Assembly: GCA_030149295.1 (NCBI GenBank) | Contig: JASBRV010000084.1 | Span: forward strand, 1 to 64,000 | Source: Bacteriovoracales bacterium | GTDB taxonomy: Bacteria; Bdellovibrionota; Bacteriovoracia; Bacteriovoracales; Bacteriovoracaceae | DNA: 64,000 nt | Reading direction: 5' to 3' | Shown: in pieces, positions 8,554-16,665 of the stretch | How the letters are laid out: every line of letters begins with the position of its first letter | Numbering within the stretch: the first letter of the stretch is position 1 | Notes under the pieces: model-generated | The model's database searches: none | The model's input: only the letters and a program-made list of their open reading frames with translations | What the model was told of the DNA's origin: nothing | Position numbers and translations under genes: made by a program

Positions 8554-10089
8554 CTAGTCTTCTGACCGACTTTTCTTGGCATGATAAAAAGTAGAGAAAC
8601 CCAAGGCAACCCACATCCAAAAATAAAAGGAATCGGGATTATAAGGTAATAAAACACCACCCCAATTGGAAATAATAAAAACAAAAGCACTGGCACAACT
8701 TGCGGCGACCACTCCAAAAGCAGTCATACTTTGCCAACGATAAAGAGTAAAAAGTCTTGAAAACAAAGAAACAATAATGGCCATAAGAATGAAAAGATAG
8801 AAAATCGCACCCAATCCAAGCTCCAGAAATAAAAACATAATAAGATTATCCAAATGCCAAAAGGCATAAGGTGAAACCTCAACATGTTGTTTACGTCTAG
8901 CTTCATAGTTGGGAAGAAAAGATTGGGTCATTCCAAGCCCAAACCCAAAAGGGAATTGGACATTTTTTTCAACATTCCTCAAAAAAACATCAATTCCCGC
9001 CCTATGTTCTGTTACGCCAGATTCAAGAACACCATCCCACCTCTCTAAAGATTGATCGAGAACACTATTATTCTCCATCAAAGGATTAAGATTGGTGAAA
9101 AAGGGAATCGTGAGACTCAACAAAACTACAGTAAAGATAGCGGATACAGCACGTTTTGCTTTAACCTTACTACCTAAAAATTTAAATATCGAATAAAAGC
9201 CGATAATTAAAACCAGCTTAATTGTCGAACTTCTCACCTGGCTTACAAAGCTTGCATAAAGCATAAGGAAAATCCCACTGTATTTAACAAAGTTTGTAAT
9301 AGCGAGTTTTTTAATTTTTTGATGATAAAGAACTTGGGGTCTATAGAGTAACCATAACCCTATAAAACAGTAAAAATAAGCACTCATTCCACCCGGCAAG
9401 AAACTAGTTCCCCAAGGCCGATAAAGATAGCCCGTAAAAATTGCGTATTTAGGAAAGAGAGAGACATAGTTGGAACTCACACTCTCAATAAGTTCCCCTG
9501 CAAAAAAGCTCTGAACAACGACCAGTAAACTGAGCAAATAAACGATAATAACACAATCTTGTAGTTTTCTTTGTGTAACAGGAGAAGAGAAGTCATACCT
9601 CATACTTTTTAAGAGAAAGAAAAGAAAGAAAGGAAAGATATAATACTTACTGGTCGCGAAAGCAGCAAAGAGATCTGGTCCGCTTGGATTAAAGAGCTCA
9701 AGACCCCACCAGATGAAATGAAGAATAATACCAAAGATGAGAAAATTGGGAAGAATCTCTCTATCAAAAATCTTCTTAGTTTTAGCCAAATCGCGTAAAA
9801 CCATTAAGCCAAGCATAATGTCAAAGATTAATCGAAAAACAATACCGTATCCCCAAACAACCCGGCCTTGGCCTTCAAAAAAGGAAAATAGAATATAGAC
9901 CCAAAGGTGATTCTCCCTTTTTCCGAAAAAAACTGACAAAAGGACAAAAACTAATTGAGCAAGGTAAACCCACTTTACTAGGGGTGAGCCCATAAAGTTA
10001 AAGAATATATTCACCATCGAAAGAGCAAAGAAAATAAGAAAAAATATATTTCCCAAAGGTTGTTCTTTCTTTGGTGTTTTTGTTTTCAT
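8554..10089 (-). CDS. Wzy / O-antigen-ligase-like membrane protein
   Basis: The 511-aa polytopic protein has about ten to twelve hydrophobic segments and a large soluble loop at roughly residues 345-395, containing N-x-V-L-D-Q-S-L-E-R-W and F-P-F-G-F-G-L-G. Such a topology and a G-x-G-x-G segment after the loop are typical of the WzyC/O-antigen ligase superfamily, which polymerises or ligates undecaprenyl-linked glycans in the periplasm. Sequence conservation in this superfamily is low, so the choice between polymerase and ligase is open. The Wzz-like gene nearby favours a polymerase. It is divergent from the small membrane protein gene at 10109; both appear to use the same AT-rich -10 palindrome. 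Confidence 0.68.
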   Translation of the reverse strand: MKTKTPKKEQPLGNIFFLIFFALSMVNIFFNFMGSPLVKWVYLAQLVFVLLSVFFGKRENHLWVYILFSFFEGQGRVVWGYGIVFRLIFDIMLGLMVLRDLAKTKKIFDREILPNFLIFGIILHFIWWGLELFNPSGPDLFAAFATSKYYIFPFFLFFLLKSMRYDFSSPVTQRKLQDCVIIVYLLSLLVVVQSFFAGELIESVSSNYVSLFPKYAIFTGYLYRPWGTSFLPGGMSAYFYCFIGLWLLYRPQVLYHQKIKKLAITNFVKYSGIFLMLYASFVSQVRSSTIKLVLIIGFYSIFKFLGSKVKAKRAVSAIFTVVLLSLTIPFFTNLNPLMENNSVLDQSLERWDGVLESGVTEHRAGIDVFLRNVEKNVQFPFGFGLGMTQSFLPNYEARRKQHVEVSPYAFWHLDNLIMFLFLELGLGAIFYLFILMAIIVSLFSRLFTLYRWQSMTAFGVVAASCASAFVFIISNWGGVLLPYNPDSFYFWMWVALGFSTFYHAKKSRSED

Positions 10090-10096
10090 ATTTGTT

Positions 10097-10103
10097 TATT
10101 ATA
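10097..10103. promoter_or_regulatory. Shared -10-like palindrome of a divergent gene pair
   Basis: The plus strand reads TATTAT at 10097-10102, ending 6 nt before the GTG at 10109. The minus strand reads TATAAT at 10103-10098, ending 8 nt before the ATG at 10089. The starts are only 19 bp apart, so both genes may be transcribed from one symmetrical AT element. This is inferred from position only. Confidence 0.35.
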
Positions 10104-10108
10104 AGGGG

Positions 10109-10435
10109 GTGACTATTTGGGAACAACTCGACGATACAATTCGCCAATTTACGAGAACGATGTCAAAAACCTACCTTTTTGATACGATTAGACTCGACCT
10201 CATTCTTCACTTTTTCCTAGGTGTTATTCTTACTCTCCTTATTAGAAAGTGGAAGAAATCCCCTTTATTTGGCTTTGCCCTCGTTCTCCTCATCCAGCTT
10301 ATCAAAGAATTTTACGATAGCTTCACTCTCAATGCTTCAGTTAAAGAAAGCATTATTGATACAGCTGTAACAGTAATTTATCCCTTCACACTTATTATTA
10401 TTGAAAAATTCTTGAAGAAAACTGGAAGAGCTTAA
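10109..10435 (+). CDS. Small membrane protein of unknown function
   Basis: The 108-aa protein has three predicted membrane segments: around L-I-L-H-F-F-L-G-V-I-L-T-L-L, F-A-L-V-L-L-I-Q-L-I and the C-terminal V-I-Y-P-F-T-L-I-I-I. The H-F-F-L-G / E-F-Y-D-S-F arrangement recalls small VanZ-like membrane proteins, but I cannot assign a family. The start is either GTG at 10109, which has a -10-like element 6 nt upstream, or ATG at 10160. Its stop interlocks with the Wzz gene stop in a 4-bp TTAA overlap. Its function may relate to the polysaccharide genes around it; that is inference. Confidence 0.6.
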   Translation: MTIWEQLDDTIRQFTRTMSKTYLFDTIRLDLILHFFLGVILTLLIRKWKKSPLFGFALVLLIQLIKEFYDSFTLNASVKESIIDTAVTVIYPFTLIIIEKFLKKTGRA

Positions 10436-11931
10436 TCGAAATCAGGAGTGTTTCCAATAATCGTGAGTTCTTCAAAACTCTTTTGAAGCTCCGTTTGATC
10501 AAAGATACGATCATCAAGAAGATAAAAACCAAAAATAATAGAGCTAAGACTCACAAAACTTGCCATCAATGAGAAGAGGGCTACTTTAGATTTCCCAGTT
10601 TTCTTGTAGCGGTAAACAGGACTTAGTTGATTTTCAAACTTTAAATCGGAAACTACTGTTGAATTAAAAAAGTCTAATTGTACAATTTTCTGGTCGAGAA
10701 GTTTCAAATACTCAAAGGCAGGCTTTACCTCTTCAATTTTTGTATCAATCTTTGCTATTTCTTTTGCGATCTCTTCCCTTTCCGCAATCAGCTTTTCATA
10801 GTCAGCTTGAGCTTTAGCAACTTGTTCCTTAAGGACTTTATGGTTAAACTCAGTAAAGCGGCTCTCCCCATCTTTTTTGAGAATAAAGTTCGTATTACTA
10901 CTAACACTTCTTCCCGCTTGAAATGATTCCTTCAACTGCTTTTTCATTGACCTCAATCGGGACTTCAGTTGATTAACGATAATTTGATCTTGTTTGCTGA
11001 GACTGTCTGATACAGACTTAATCGCAGCAATATCTTGTTCATATTTTTTGATTTTAATTTCTAGGTCTGCTTTTTTTTCAGCCTTAATAATACTATCTGT
11101 TTCGATTTTACCTTTTGTAGCCTTTTTGGTTTCGCTCATTTGAGTTGCCACCATTGCCAAATCTAATTGTAATTTCTGATTAAGCTTACTGTAGTCTGTA
11201 ATTTTAAAACTAAGTTCATCTGCCTTCTGTTGAAGTTCTCTTTTTTGCTCTTTTAATTCCATGAGATTAAAACTATCAATTTTTTCTCTCTTATCTTCAG
11301 CTAGTTCTTTAGAAAGCTTAATCTGCTCTTCAATTTTATGTTTTATAGTAGAAACCCTGTTTTCAACTATTAGCTCAGAAACTTCTTCTAGTAGGACCTT
11401 AGTGGTGAAAGCGTCCTTTGTTGATACCTGAATAAAAAATTTATTGGTGACCACCTTGTCAGGTAAAATAGAAATAAAAGAGAAAATGCGGCCTCTTAAG
11501 GCATTCACTTTACAAGCTTGGTTGGCACCGCAACCTGACAATAAGTCTTCCAGAACGAACTCATTTTTTTCTTGAAGAAGGCCAAAGTTAAGCTGGTGCA
11601 GCTCAGGATGCTTGAGGATATTCTCTGTAAACTCCTGCTGAAAATCCAGAGAATTTGCCATCCCAACAATTTCACTTTCAGAAAGCCCACTGGTTTTTTC
11701 TCCAAGTACAGAAGCAATCGCACTAGTCGTACTATTTAGGTCTTCAGTTAGATTTTTAAAATATTTTCTTCTTTGGAAAATATCACTTTGATTGCTATAG
11801 AAATAAATTGAATACGAAAAAACCAAGAGAGGCACCATTATAGATACCCACTTATAACGTACGATCAATTTCCAAAAAAATGGAAAATCTATGATCGTTG
11901 TTTCATGTAGAATTACATTCAGTTTTTTCAC
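10432..11931 (-). CDS. Wzz-like polysaccharide co-polymerase
   Basis: The 499-aa protein has an N-terminal membrane helix (about residues 28-46), a very long periplasmic region with coiled coil from about 205 to 420 (runs such as E-L-K-E-Q-K-R-E-L-Q-Q-K) and a C-terminal membrane helix near 455-478. This two-helix, coiled-coil layout is that of Wzz/BY-kinase-activator proteins, which set glycan chain length or gate export. It has no fused kinase domain. It starts with GTG, which overlaps the stop of the upstream ATPase-like gene by one base (TAGTG), so the two are coupled. That supports the pairing with the kinase-like proteins. Confidence 0.75.
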   Translation of the reverse strand: MKKLNVILHETTIIDFPFFWKLIVRYKWVSIMVPLLVFSYSIYFYSNQSDIFQRRKYFKNLTEDLNSTTSAIASVLGEKTSGLSESEIVGMANSLDFQQEFTENILKHPELHQLNFGLLQEKNEFVLEDLLSGCGANQACKVNALRGRIFSFISILPDKVVTNKFFIQVSTKDAFTTKVLLEEVSELIVENRVSTIKHKIEEQIKLSKELAEDKREKIDSFNLMELKEQKRELQQKADELSFKITDYSKLNQKLQLDLAMVATQMSETKKATKGKIETDSIIKAEKKADLEIKIKKYEQDIAAIKSVSDSLSKQDQIIVNQLKSRLRSMKKQLKESFQAGRSVSSNTNFILKKDGESRFTEFNHKVLKEQVAKAQADYEKLIAEREEIAKEIAKIDTKIEEVKPAFEYLKLLDQKIVQLDFFNSTVVSDLKFENQLSPVYRYKKTGKSKVALFSLMASFVSLSSIIFGFYLLDDRIFDQTELQKSFEELTIIGNTPDFD

Positions 11932-12704
11932 TATTTAAAAAGCCTTTTCCACCAAGGAACTTTGTCTTTCTTTTGCACTTCTATATTATTCTTACTGAGT
12001 CCTGAAGTTCTCTCTTCCAATAATAAACCTTTTAAATTTATACCGTAACCGAGAAAGAACTTCTTAATCTCTTCTATGTCATCTTTTTTACTTAAGGACT
12101 GAGCGACAATAATGCTAATAGATTCATATTTCATAATCACAGGGAAGTATTTTTCAGAATTGACCTGTATTTTATGCAGCTCTGGAACATCCCAAAATAC
12201 CACATCATAAAGATCAACAATGCGGTCAAAAACTTCGTCATACTCGTTAACTTTTTTATCATTGGCCAAATCAAGTAGCTCATCAAGATTGATAAATTCA
12301 AAATGATTATAAAAACTATAGATTGAGACTCCCTTTTCTTCACCCCAAAAATCATAATTCACTTTTTTACTAATGCTCACAATATCCTTGAATGCACCGT
12401 GAGTGAGATTATCGGAAATTATACCAATCTTGAGATCTTCTTTATGATCAAAGAAGCTTGCGAGACCCAAAATGGTCTTTTGCTGGCTTGTCTGATATCC
12501 CGTTGAGCTAATAGCAAAACTCTTTACGCCTAAACTATAATCATTAAAAAAGGAGCGACCAATTTTAAAGAGTTCATGATGGTTGCTTACTTTATAAAAG
12601 AATCTATTGGCACGCTTTTTCTTCTTTTTATGAAGTTCATGGACATTGCTATGATCATTTAGGGGCTCACTACCCTCTTTTAGCTTAAATTTTAAAGCAC
12701 TCAT
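11931..12704 (-). CDS. BY-kinase/ParA-like ATPase with degenerate P-loop (copy B)
   Basis: The 257-aa protein is laid out like the ATPase domain of bacterial tyrosine kinases of the Wzc/CapB type. The strand before the P-loop is S-F-A-I-S-S-T-G. The motif then reads S-Q-Q-K-T where G-x-G-K-[TS] is expected, and L-G-L-A-S-F-F replaces the usual N-L-A helix. A Walker-B-like strand Y-D-V-V-F-W-D-V-P-E matches YDxVIxDxPP. The conserved glycine before the lysine is Gln, so ATP binding may be weak or lost. No C-terminal tyrosine cluster is present. It follows its paralogue with a 4-nt ATGA overlap and precedes the Wzz-like gene. I infer an adaptor or pseudo-kinase role in polysaccharide export. Confidence 0.6.
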   Translation of the reverse strand: MSALKFKLKEGSEPLNDHSNVHELHKKKKKRANRFFYKVSNHHELFKIGRSFFNDYSLGVKSFAISSTGYQTSQQKTILGLASFFDHKEDLKIGIISDNLTHGAFKDIVSISKKVNYDFWGEEKGVSIYSFYNHFEFINLDELLDLANDKKVNEYDEVFDRIVDLYDVVFWDVPELHKIQVNSEKYFPVIMKYESISIIVAQSLSKKDDIEEIKKFFLGYGINLKGLLLEERTSGLSKNNIEVQKKDKVPWWKRLFK

Positions 12705-14068
12705 GAGTGCCCTCCTTTTTTCTTAGGAGGTTCACTAAAAAGCAGCCCTTTTATGGGAATCTGGTAGCGGTTAAAATAACTAATTTGTTCATTAATTTCA
12801 GAAATTTTAGAAGTATTCTTACCTACAATAAAAGATACATTATCAAGACTTCTAATGATGGGAAAAAAGAGTTCTTTGTTTGAGTCTAAAATTTCTCTTT
12901 CGGGTAAGTCCCATAAAATTATGTCATACCGACTCATCAAAAAATCTATAAAATCTTCGAAAGTATAGGCTGTTAATTTTCTCTCTATACGTTTTAGTTC
13001 TTGAAATTCAACTGTATCGAAACCATCACCAGCGAAGAAGTTAAATGTCAATTCCTCATCAAAAACATTTTCTTCTTTCTCTTGAAAGTCTTTTCCAATT
13101 TTTTGGTAAAAAGAACCTAAAAGGTCGGATGTGACTACACAGACATTTACATCTTGGTGATAGTTAAAGAAAGAAAGTATGCCCAAAACAGTCTTCTCCC
13201 TTTCGTCGTTAAGTCCCTTTGAAGAAAAACTAAAGGACCTAAGACCAGATTTAAAATCTTTTAGGTAAGAGCTTCCAACTTTATATAATTCAACATGATC
13301 TTTAGCTCGATAGTAATAAGACTGTCCCGCCTTTCCTTTCTTTCTTGTAAAAGTGTGCTTTTGATATTTTAGATTTTTCTCACCACTATCTTTTTTAAGT
13401 TTAAGTAAGGGGCGTTTAGCCTTAATATCCTGAGAGTCTTCAAGGTTGGAAGTCTCCTTAGGTGTAACCCCATTACTAAATTCTCCTTCAGCCTCAGAAT
13501 ATTTCTCTTTTGGGAATGAAAAATTTAAAATATTTTCTTGCTCGTTTACTCTAGGAGAAGATTGACCTCTATCTAGCTTGGACATTGGAGGATTTTGTGA
13601 GGGAGCTTTTCCTAAAAAGTCTTCATTTACAAGGTTTTCCATTTCATCCAAGGAAAATGTTTTGAAAACAATGGAATCTTTTGGATCTTGAAAATCCTCT
13701 TCCTCTAAAAGGCTCAAAAGTTCTTGTTTTTTTTCTTTTGGTTCAAATAACAGGCTGACTCTTGTTGCCTCATCAACGCTAATTTTTTCGACAACAACCT
13801 GTTTAATGTCTTTTGTTTGTTTAATAATTTCTTTAAGTTTTAGCGGATCGATGACATCAATTCCTGAATCCCTAAAAACTTTTACCTGAGTGATGGGTTG
13901 ACCATTTTGAGAAAGCATTCCATCTGGCAATTCGATATTCTTTTCAAAATATTCTGAAGTTAATTTGAATTCAGAACCAAGTGGATAAATAGATCCACGA
14001 GAATCAATTTTATGATTCTCTTCAACGCAGTTTTCATAACCGTCGTCAAAATAGGGTTTCTTTTTCAA
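12701..14068 (-). CDS. BY-kinase/ParA-like ATPase with degenerate P-loop and long N-terminal extension (copy A)
   Basis: The 455-aa protein has a low-complexity, charged N-terminal half (1 to about 225) followed by a domain paralogous to the next gene. Matching segments are Y-Y-Y-R-A-K-D-H-V-E-L-Y-K-V-G, R-S-F-S-F-S-S-K-G, then E-R-E-K-T-V-L-G-I-L-S-F-F in P-loop position and Y-D-I-I-L-W-D-L-P-E as Walker-B-like strand. The glycine before K-T is Glu. The pair looks like a tandem duplication in which both copies lost the same P-loop glycine while keeping Lys-Thr. A 22-bp inverted repeat lies about 65 bp upstream and may be an operator. It is the first gene of a three-gene coupled operon ending in the Wzz-like gene. 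Confidence 0.58.
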   Translation of the reverse strand: MKKKPYFDDGYENCVEENHKIDSRGSIYPLGSEFKLTSEYFEKNIELPDGMLSQNGQPITQVKVFRDSGIDVIDPLKLKEIIKQTKDIKQVVVEKISVDEATRVSLLFEPKEKKQELLSLLEEEDFQDPKDSIVFKTFSLDEMENLVNEDFLGKAPSQNPPMSKLDRGQSSPRVNEQENILNFSFPKEKYSEAEGEFSNGVTPKETSNLEDSQDIKAKRPLLKLKKDSGEKNLKYQKHTFTRKKGKAGQSYYYRAKDHVELYKVGSSYLKDFKSGLRSFSFSSKGLNDEREKTVLGILSFFNYHQDVNVCVVTSDLLGSFYQKIGKDFQEKEENVFDEELTFNFFAGDGFDTVEFQELKRIERKLTAYTFEDFIDFLMSRYDIILWDLPEREILDSNKELFFPIIRSLDNVSFIVGKNTSKISEINEQISYFNRYQIPIKGLLFSEPPKKKGGHS

Positions 14069-14132
14069 ATTGCCGATTACAACTTCCTTTAAAAAGTTAT
14101 TTCTCTTAGTCTTTTCGGCAACCTAAGCTGGA

Positions 14133-14154
14133 TTGTTTAAATTACTTTAAACAA
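14133..14154. repeat. Perfect inverted repeat upstream of the three-gene kinase-like/Wzz operon
   Basis: Two 9-bp arms, TTGTTTAAA and TTTAAACAA, are separated by 4 nt. The repeat sits between pheT (ends 14228) and the start of the next gene (14068). No T-run follows on the minus strand, so an operator is as likely as a terminator. Confidence 0.45.
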
Positions 14155-14227
14155 AATCTAAGACACATTACATCTGACCAAAAAACTCGGAATTGACCAG
14201 AAATATGAATCACAATTTTGGGTGTTA

Positions 14228-16654
14228 TTACGCTTGTTTAAGACAAAAACCTGACTTTTCAAGCCCATTTATAATCAATTCTTCACATTCTTTAATAATT
14301 TCCCCAGGCAAAGTTTTCTCTGGATCAGAAAGTATTGCGGCCATTGTTATGAAACGCTGTTCTTTATCAGGAGAATAAGTTGTCACGATTTTATGGTCAC
14401 AACTGACAGGAAGCTTGATTTTTTTAAGAGAAGAGAAGATATTTTCAATATTTTGATTTTTATCGACCACCAGGGTGTAATCAAAACGACTTGAGGGAAA
14501 CTTTGCCAAAGGCTTATAGCCAACCTTTCCCTTTGGAGCGTTCTTTTCAAAAGGGCTCATGTCAATCATCGCTATTGATAAGTTCCCTTTTGTTTTAAAA
14601 GATTTGAGCATTAAGGGATGAACGGAAAAAACAACTCCCTTCATTTTACCCATCACCCTAATGTTTTTGAACTCGAAAGGATGAAGACCAATCCATTGCT
14701 CGTCGATAAGCTCATTTTTAAACTTAGGATGGGAGTCAGTAAAGTCCATAGGGATATTCAAAAAAGCCCCTAAACTCTGTACATCATTAAGCAAGGGCAG
14801 AATGGGACTTTCTTCTTTATCAAAGTAGGCAATAGCTAAAATATTTTTTTCGAAACTATATTGGGCGTCGTCATGATGATACGTTCTGCCCCATTCAAAA
14901 AATCGATAATTTTCAAAATTCTTACTATTTTTAGAGGCTGCCTCTAAAAAACTAGGCACAAGAGAATCACGCATTTGATTTTGATCCACTGAGAGACTAT
15001 TCAGTAATTTAAGGCTACTTTCCTTCCATGATGCTTTTTTTAATAACTGTGGACCAACCATAGGATAGGTTGTTAACTCGAAGGCTTTTGCATGTTGACA
15101 CAAAAAGTCCTGAGCCCTTCTCTTTAGTTGATGAAGTGGGGATGGCCTAACGGGAGAAACTTCGAGCAGTGGTCCTTCAGGAGAAATATTATCGTATCCA
15201 ATAACACGTCCTATTTCTTCAATAATATCAGCACTACACTCGATGTCTTTAGTGGATCTGTAACTTGGTACCTGAATTTTAATATCTTCACCATCTGTTT
15301 CAACTCCAAAATCTAATCTTTCAAGAATTGCTATAATATCTTTTTTTGATATTTCCTTTCCTAATGTTCTATTCACGTTTTCTATGGAGACTTTCAAAGA
15401 AAGAGGCTTATAATCTTTAAGATTAGGTCCATCGTATTGCGGTTTTCCAATGACCTTAGCTTCTGGGCAAAGATTCTTTACAAGTTCCAATGTCCTTAAA
15501 AGTGTTCGATACAACAATTGGGAGTCGAGAGTTTTTTCATACCTCATAGAACTATCAGTTCTTAAGCCTAAGCGAGTAGAAGTTTGCCTCACTCGAGCAG
15601 CTTCCCAATTCGCTACCTCAATAAGGATTTTGGTCGTTTTCTCATTAACGCCACTATTAAGGCCTCCCATTATGCCAGCGAGAACTAAAGGCTTCTCTAA
15701 GTCTTTAATTACAGTATCTGAAGGAATTAATTCTCTTTCTTCCTCGTCTAGGGTGATAAATTTTGTGGATGAACCCACTTCACTAATTTCAATTTTTTCG
15801 CCATTAATAAGATCCCTATCAAAAATATGAAGGGGAATTCCCAATTCAAGCATTACGTAATTTGAAATATCAACGATATTATTGATAGGACGAAGCCCAA
15901 CAGCTGTAAGGCGATCCTTAATCCACTCTGGAGATTCCGTCACTTCGACATTATCTACACTGAGTGCATAATAGCCAAGGCATGAAGAGGATTCATGCAC
16001 CTTGACACTCATAGGTGCTTTCTCATCAGTAAAAAGACCCTCAAGAGACTCATGCCACTTTTTATCAAAAGGCTTTTTGAAGTCACACTCATACAAGGCA
16101 GAGAATTCACGGGCCATACCATAATGACCCCATAAATCTGGACGATGGGTCAAAGATTTATTATCGATATCAAAAAGGACGTCTCTTTTCTTTTCCCACA
16201 GGGTTTCAAGATTAACTCCAAGTGGGCAATCATCAGGCAACTCCATAATACCTGAACTACTCTCGCTAAGACCTAGTTCTTCTTCGGAACATAGCATTCC
16301 CTCAGACAAGATACCACGAATCTTTTTAGGCTCTAGAGTAAAACCAATTGGCAGCGTTGTCCCAATAGGAGCAAAAGGAGTTTTCATTCCTAAACGCACA
16401 TTTGAAGCGCCACAAACAACTCGAAAGCTTTCCTCATCACTTAACTTAAAACTGACCAGATTGAGTTTGTCGGCTTCTGGATGTGGTTCAATTTTAGTCA
16501 CTTCAACCACTTTAATTTCTCTCCAAAAACCATTGACCTCTTCGACTCCCTCGACTTCTGCCGTGCCCATGGTTAGGCGTAAACCAAGATCTTTCGGAGA
16601 TATATTTTCTGGTAAATGAGAGAAATCTTTTATCCAATCAAGTGAAATAAGCAT
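14228..16654 (-). CDS. pheT: Phenylalanine--tRNA ligase beta subunit
   Basis: The 808-aa protein has the normal length and domain order of bacterial PheT. It begins M-L-I-S-L-D-W-I-K-D-F; an EMAP-type tRNA-binding domain (V-V-E-V-T-K-I-E-P-H-P-E-A-D-K-L) covers about residues 40-155. The B3/B4 and B5 domains follow, with Y-D-N-I-S-P-E-G marking B5. The C-terminal ferredoxin-like anticodon-binding domain begins near K-F-P-S-S-R-F-D-Y-T-L. With PheS it forms the alpha2-beta2 enzyme that charges tRNA-Phe. It lies 11 nt after pheS in the usual order. I see no T-box or phe leader peptide upstream. Confidence 0.97.
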   Translation of the reverse strand: MLISLDWIKDFSHLPENISPKDLGLRLTMGTAEVEGVEEVNGFWREIKVVEVTKIEPHPEADKLNLVSFKLSDEESFRVVCGASNVRLGMKTPFAPIGTTLPIGFTLEPKKIRGILSEGMLCSEEELGLSESSSGIMELPDDCPLGVNLETLWEKKRDVLFDIDNKSLTHRPDLWGHYGMAREFSALYECDFKKPFDKKWHESLEGLFTDEKAPMSVKVHESSSCLGYYALSVDNVEVTESPEWIKDRLTAVGLRPINNIVDISNYVMLELGIPLHIFDRDLINGEKIEISEVGSSTKFITLDEEERELIPSDTVIKDLEKPLVLAGIMGGLNSGVNEKTTKILIEVANWEAARVRQTSTRLGLRTDSSMRYEKTLDSQLLYRTLLRTLELVKNLCPEAKVIGKPQYDGPNLKDYKPLSLKVSIENVNRTLGKEISKKDIIAILERLDFGVETDGEDIKIQVPSYRSTKDIECSADIIEEIGRVIGYDNISPEGPLLEVSPVRPSPLHQLKRRAQDFLCQHAKAFELTTYPMVGPQLLKKASWKESSLKLLNSLSVDQNQMRDSLVPSFLEAASKNSKNFENYRFFEWGRTYHHDDAQYSFEKNILAIAYFDKEESPILPLLNDVQSLGAFLNIPMDFTDSHPKFKNELIDEQWIGLHPFEFKNIRVMGKMKGVVFSVHPLMLKSFKTKGNLSIAMIDMSPFEKNAPKGKVGYKPLAKFPSSRFDYTLVVDKNQNIENIFSSLKKIKLPVSCDHKIVTTYSPDKEQRFITMAAILSDPEKTLPGEIIKECEELIINGLEKSGFCLKQA

Positions 16655-16665
16655 GATACTACCTA

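Noticed and set aside
8508-8717. N-terminal extension of the SLBB protein
   Set aside because: It overlaps the Wzy-like gene in another frame and places the signal peptide internally.
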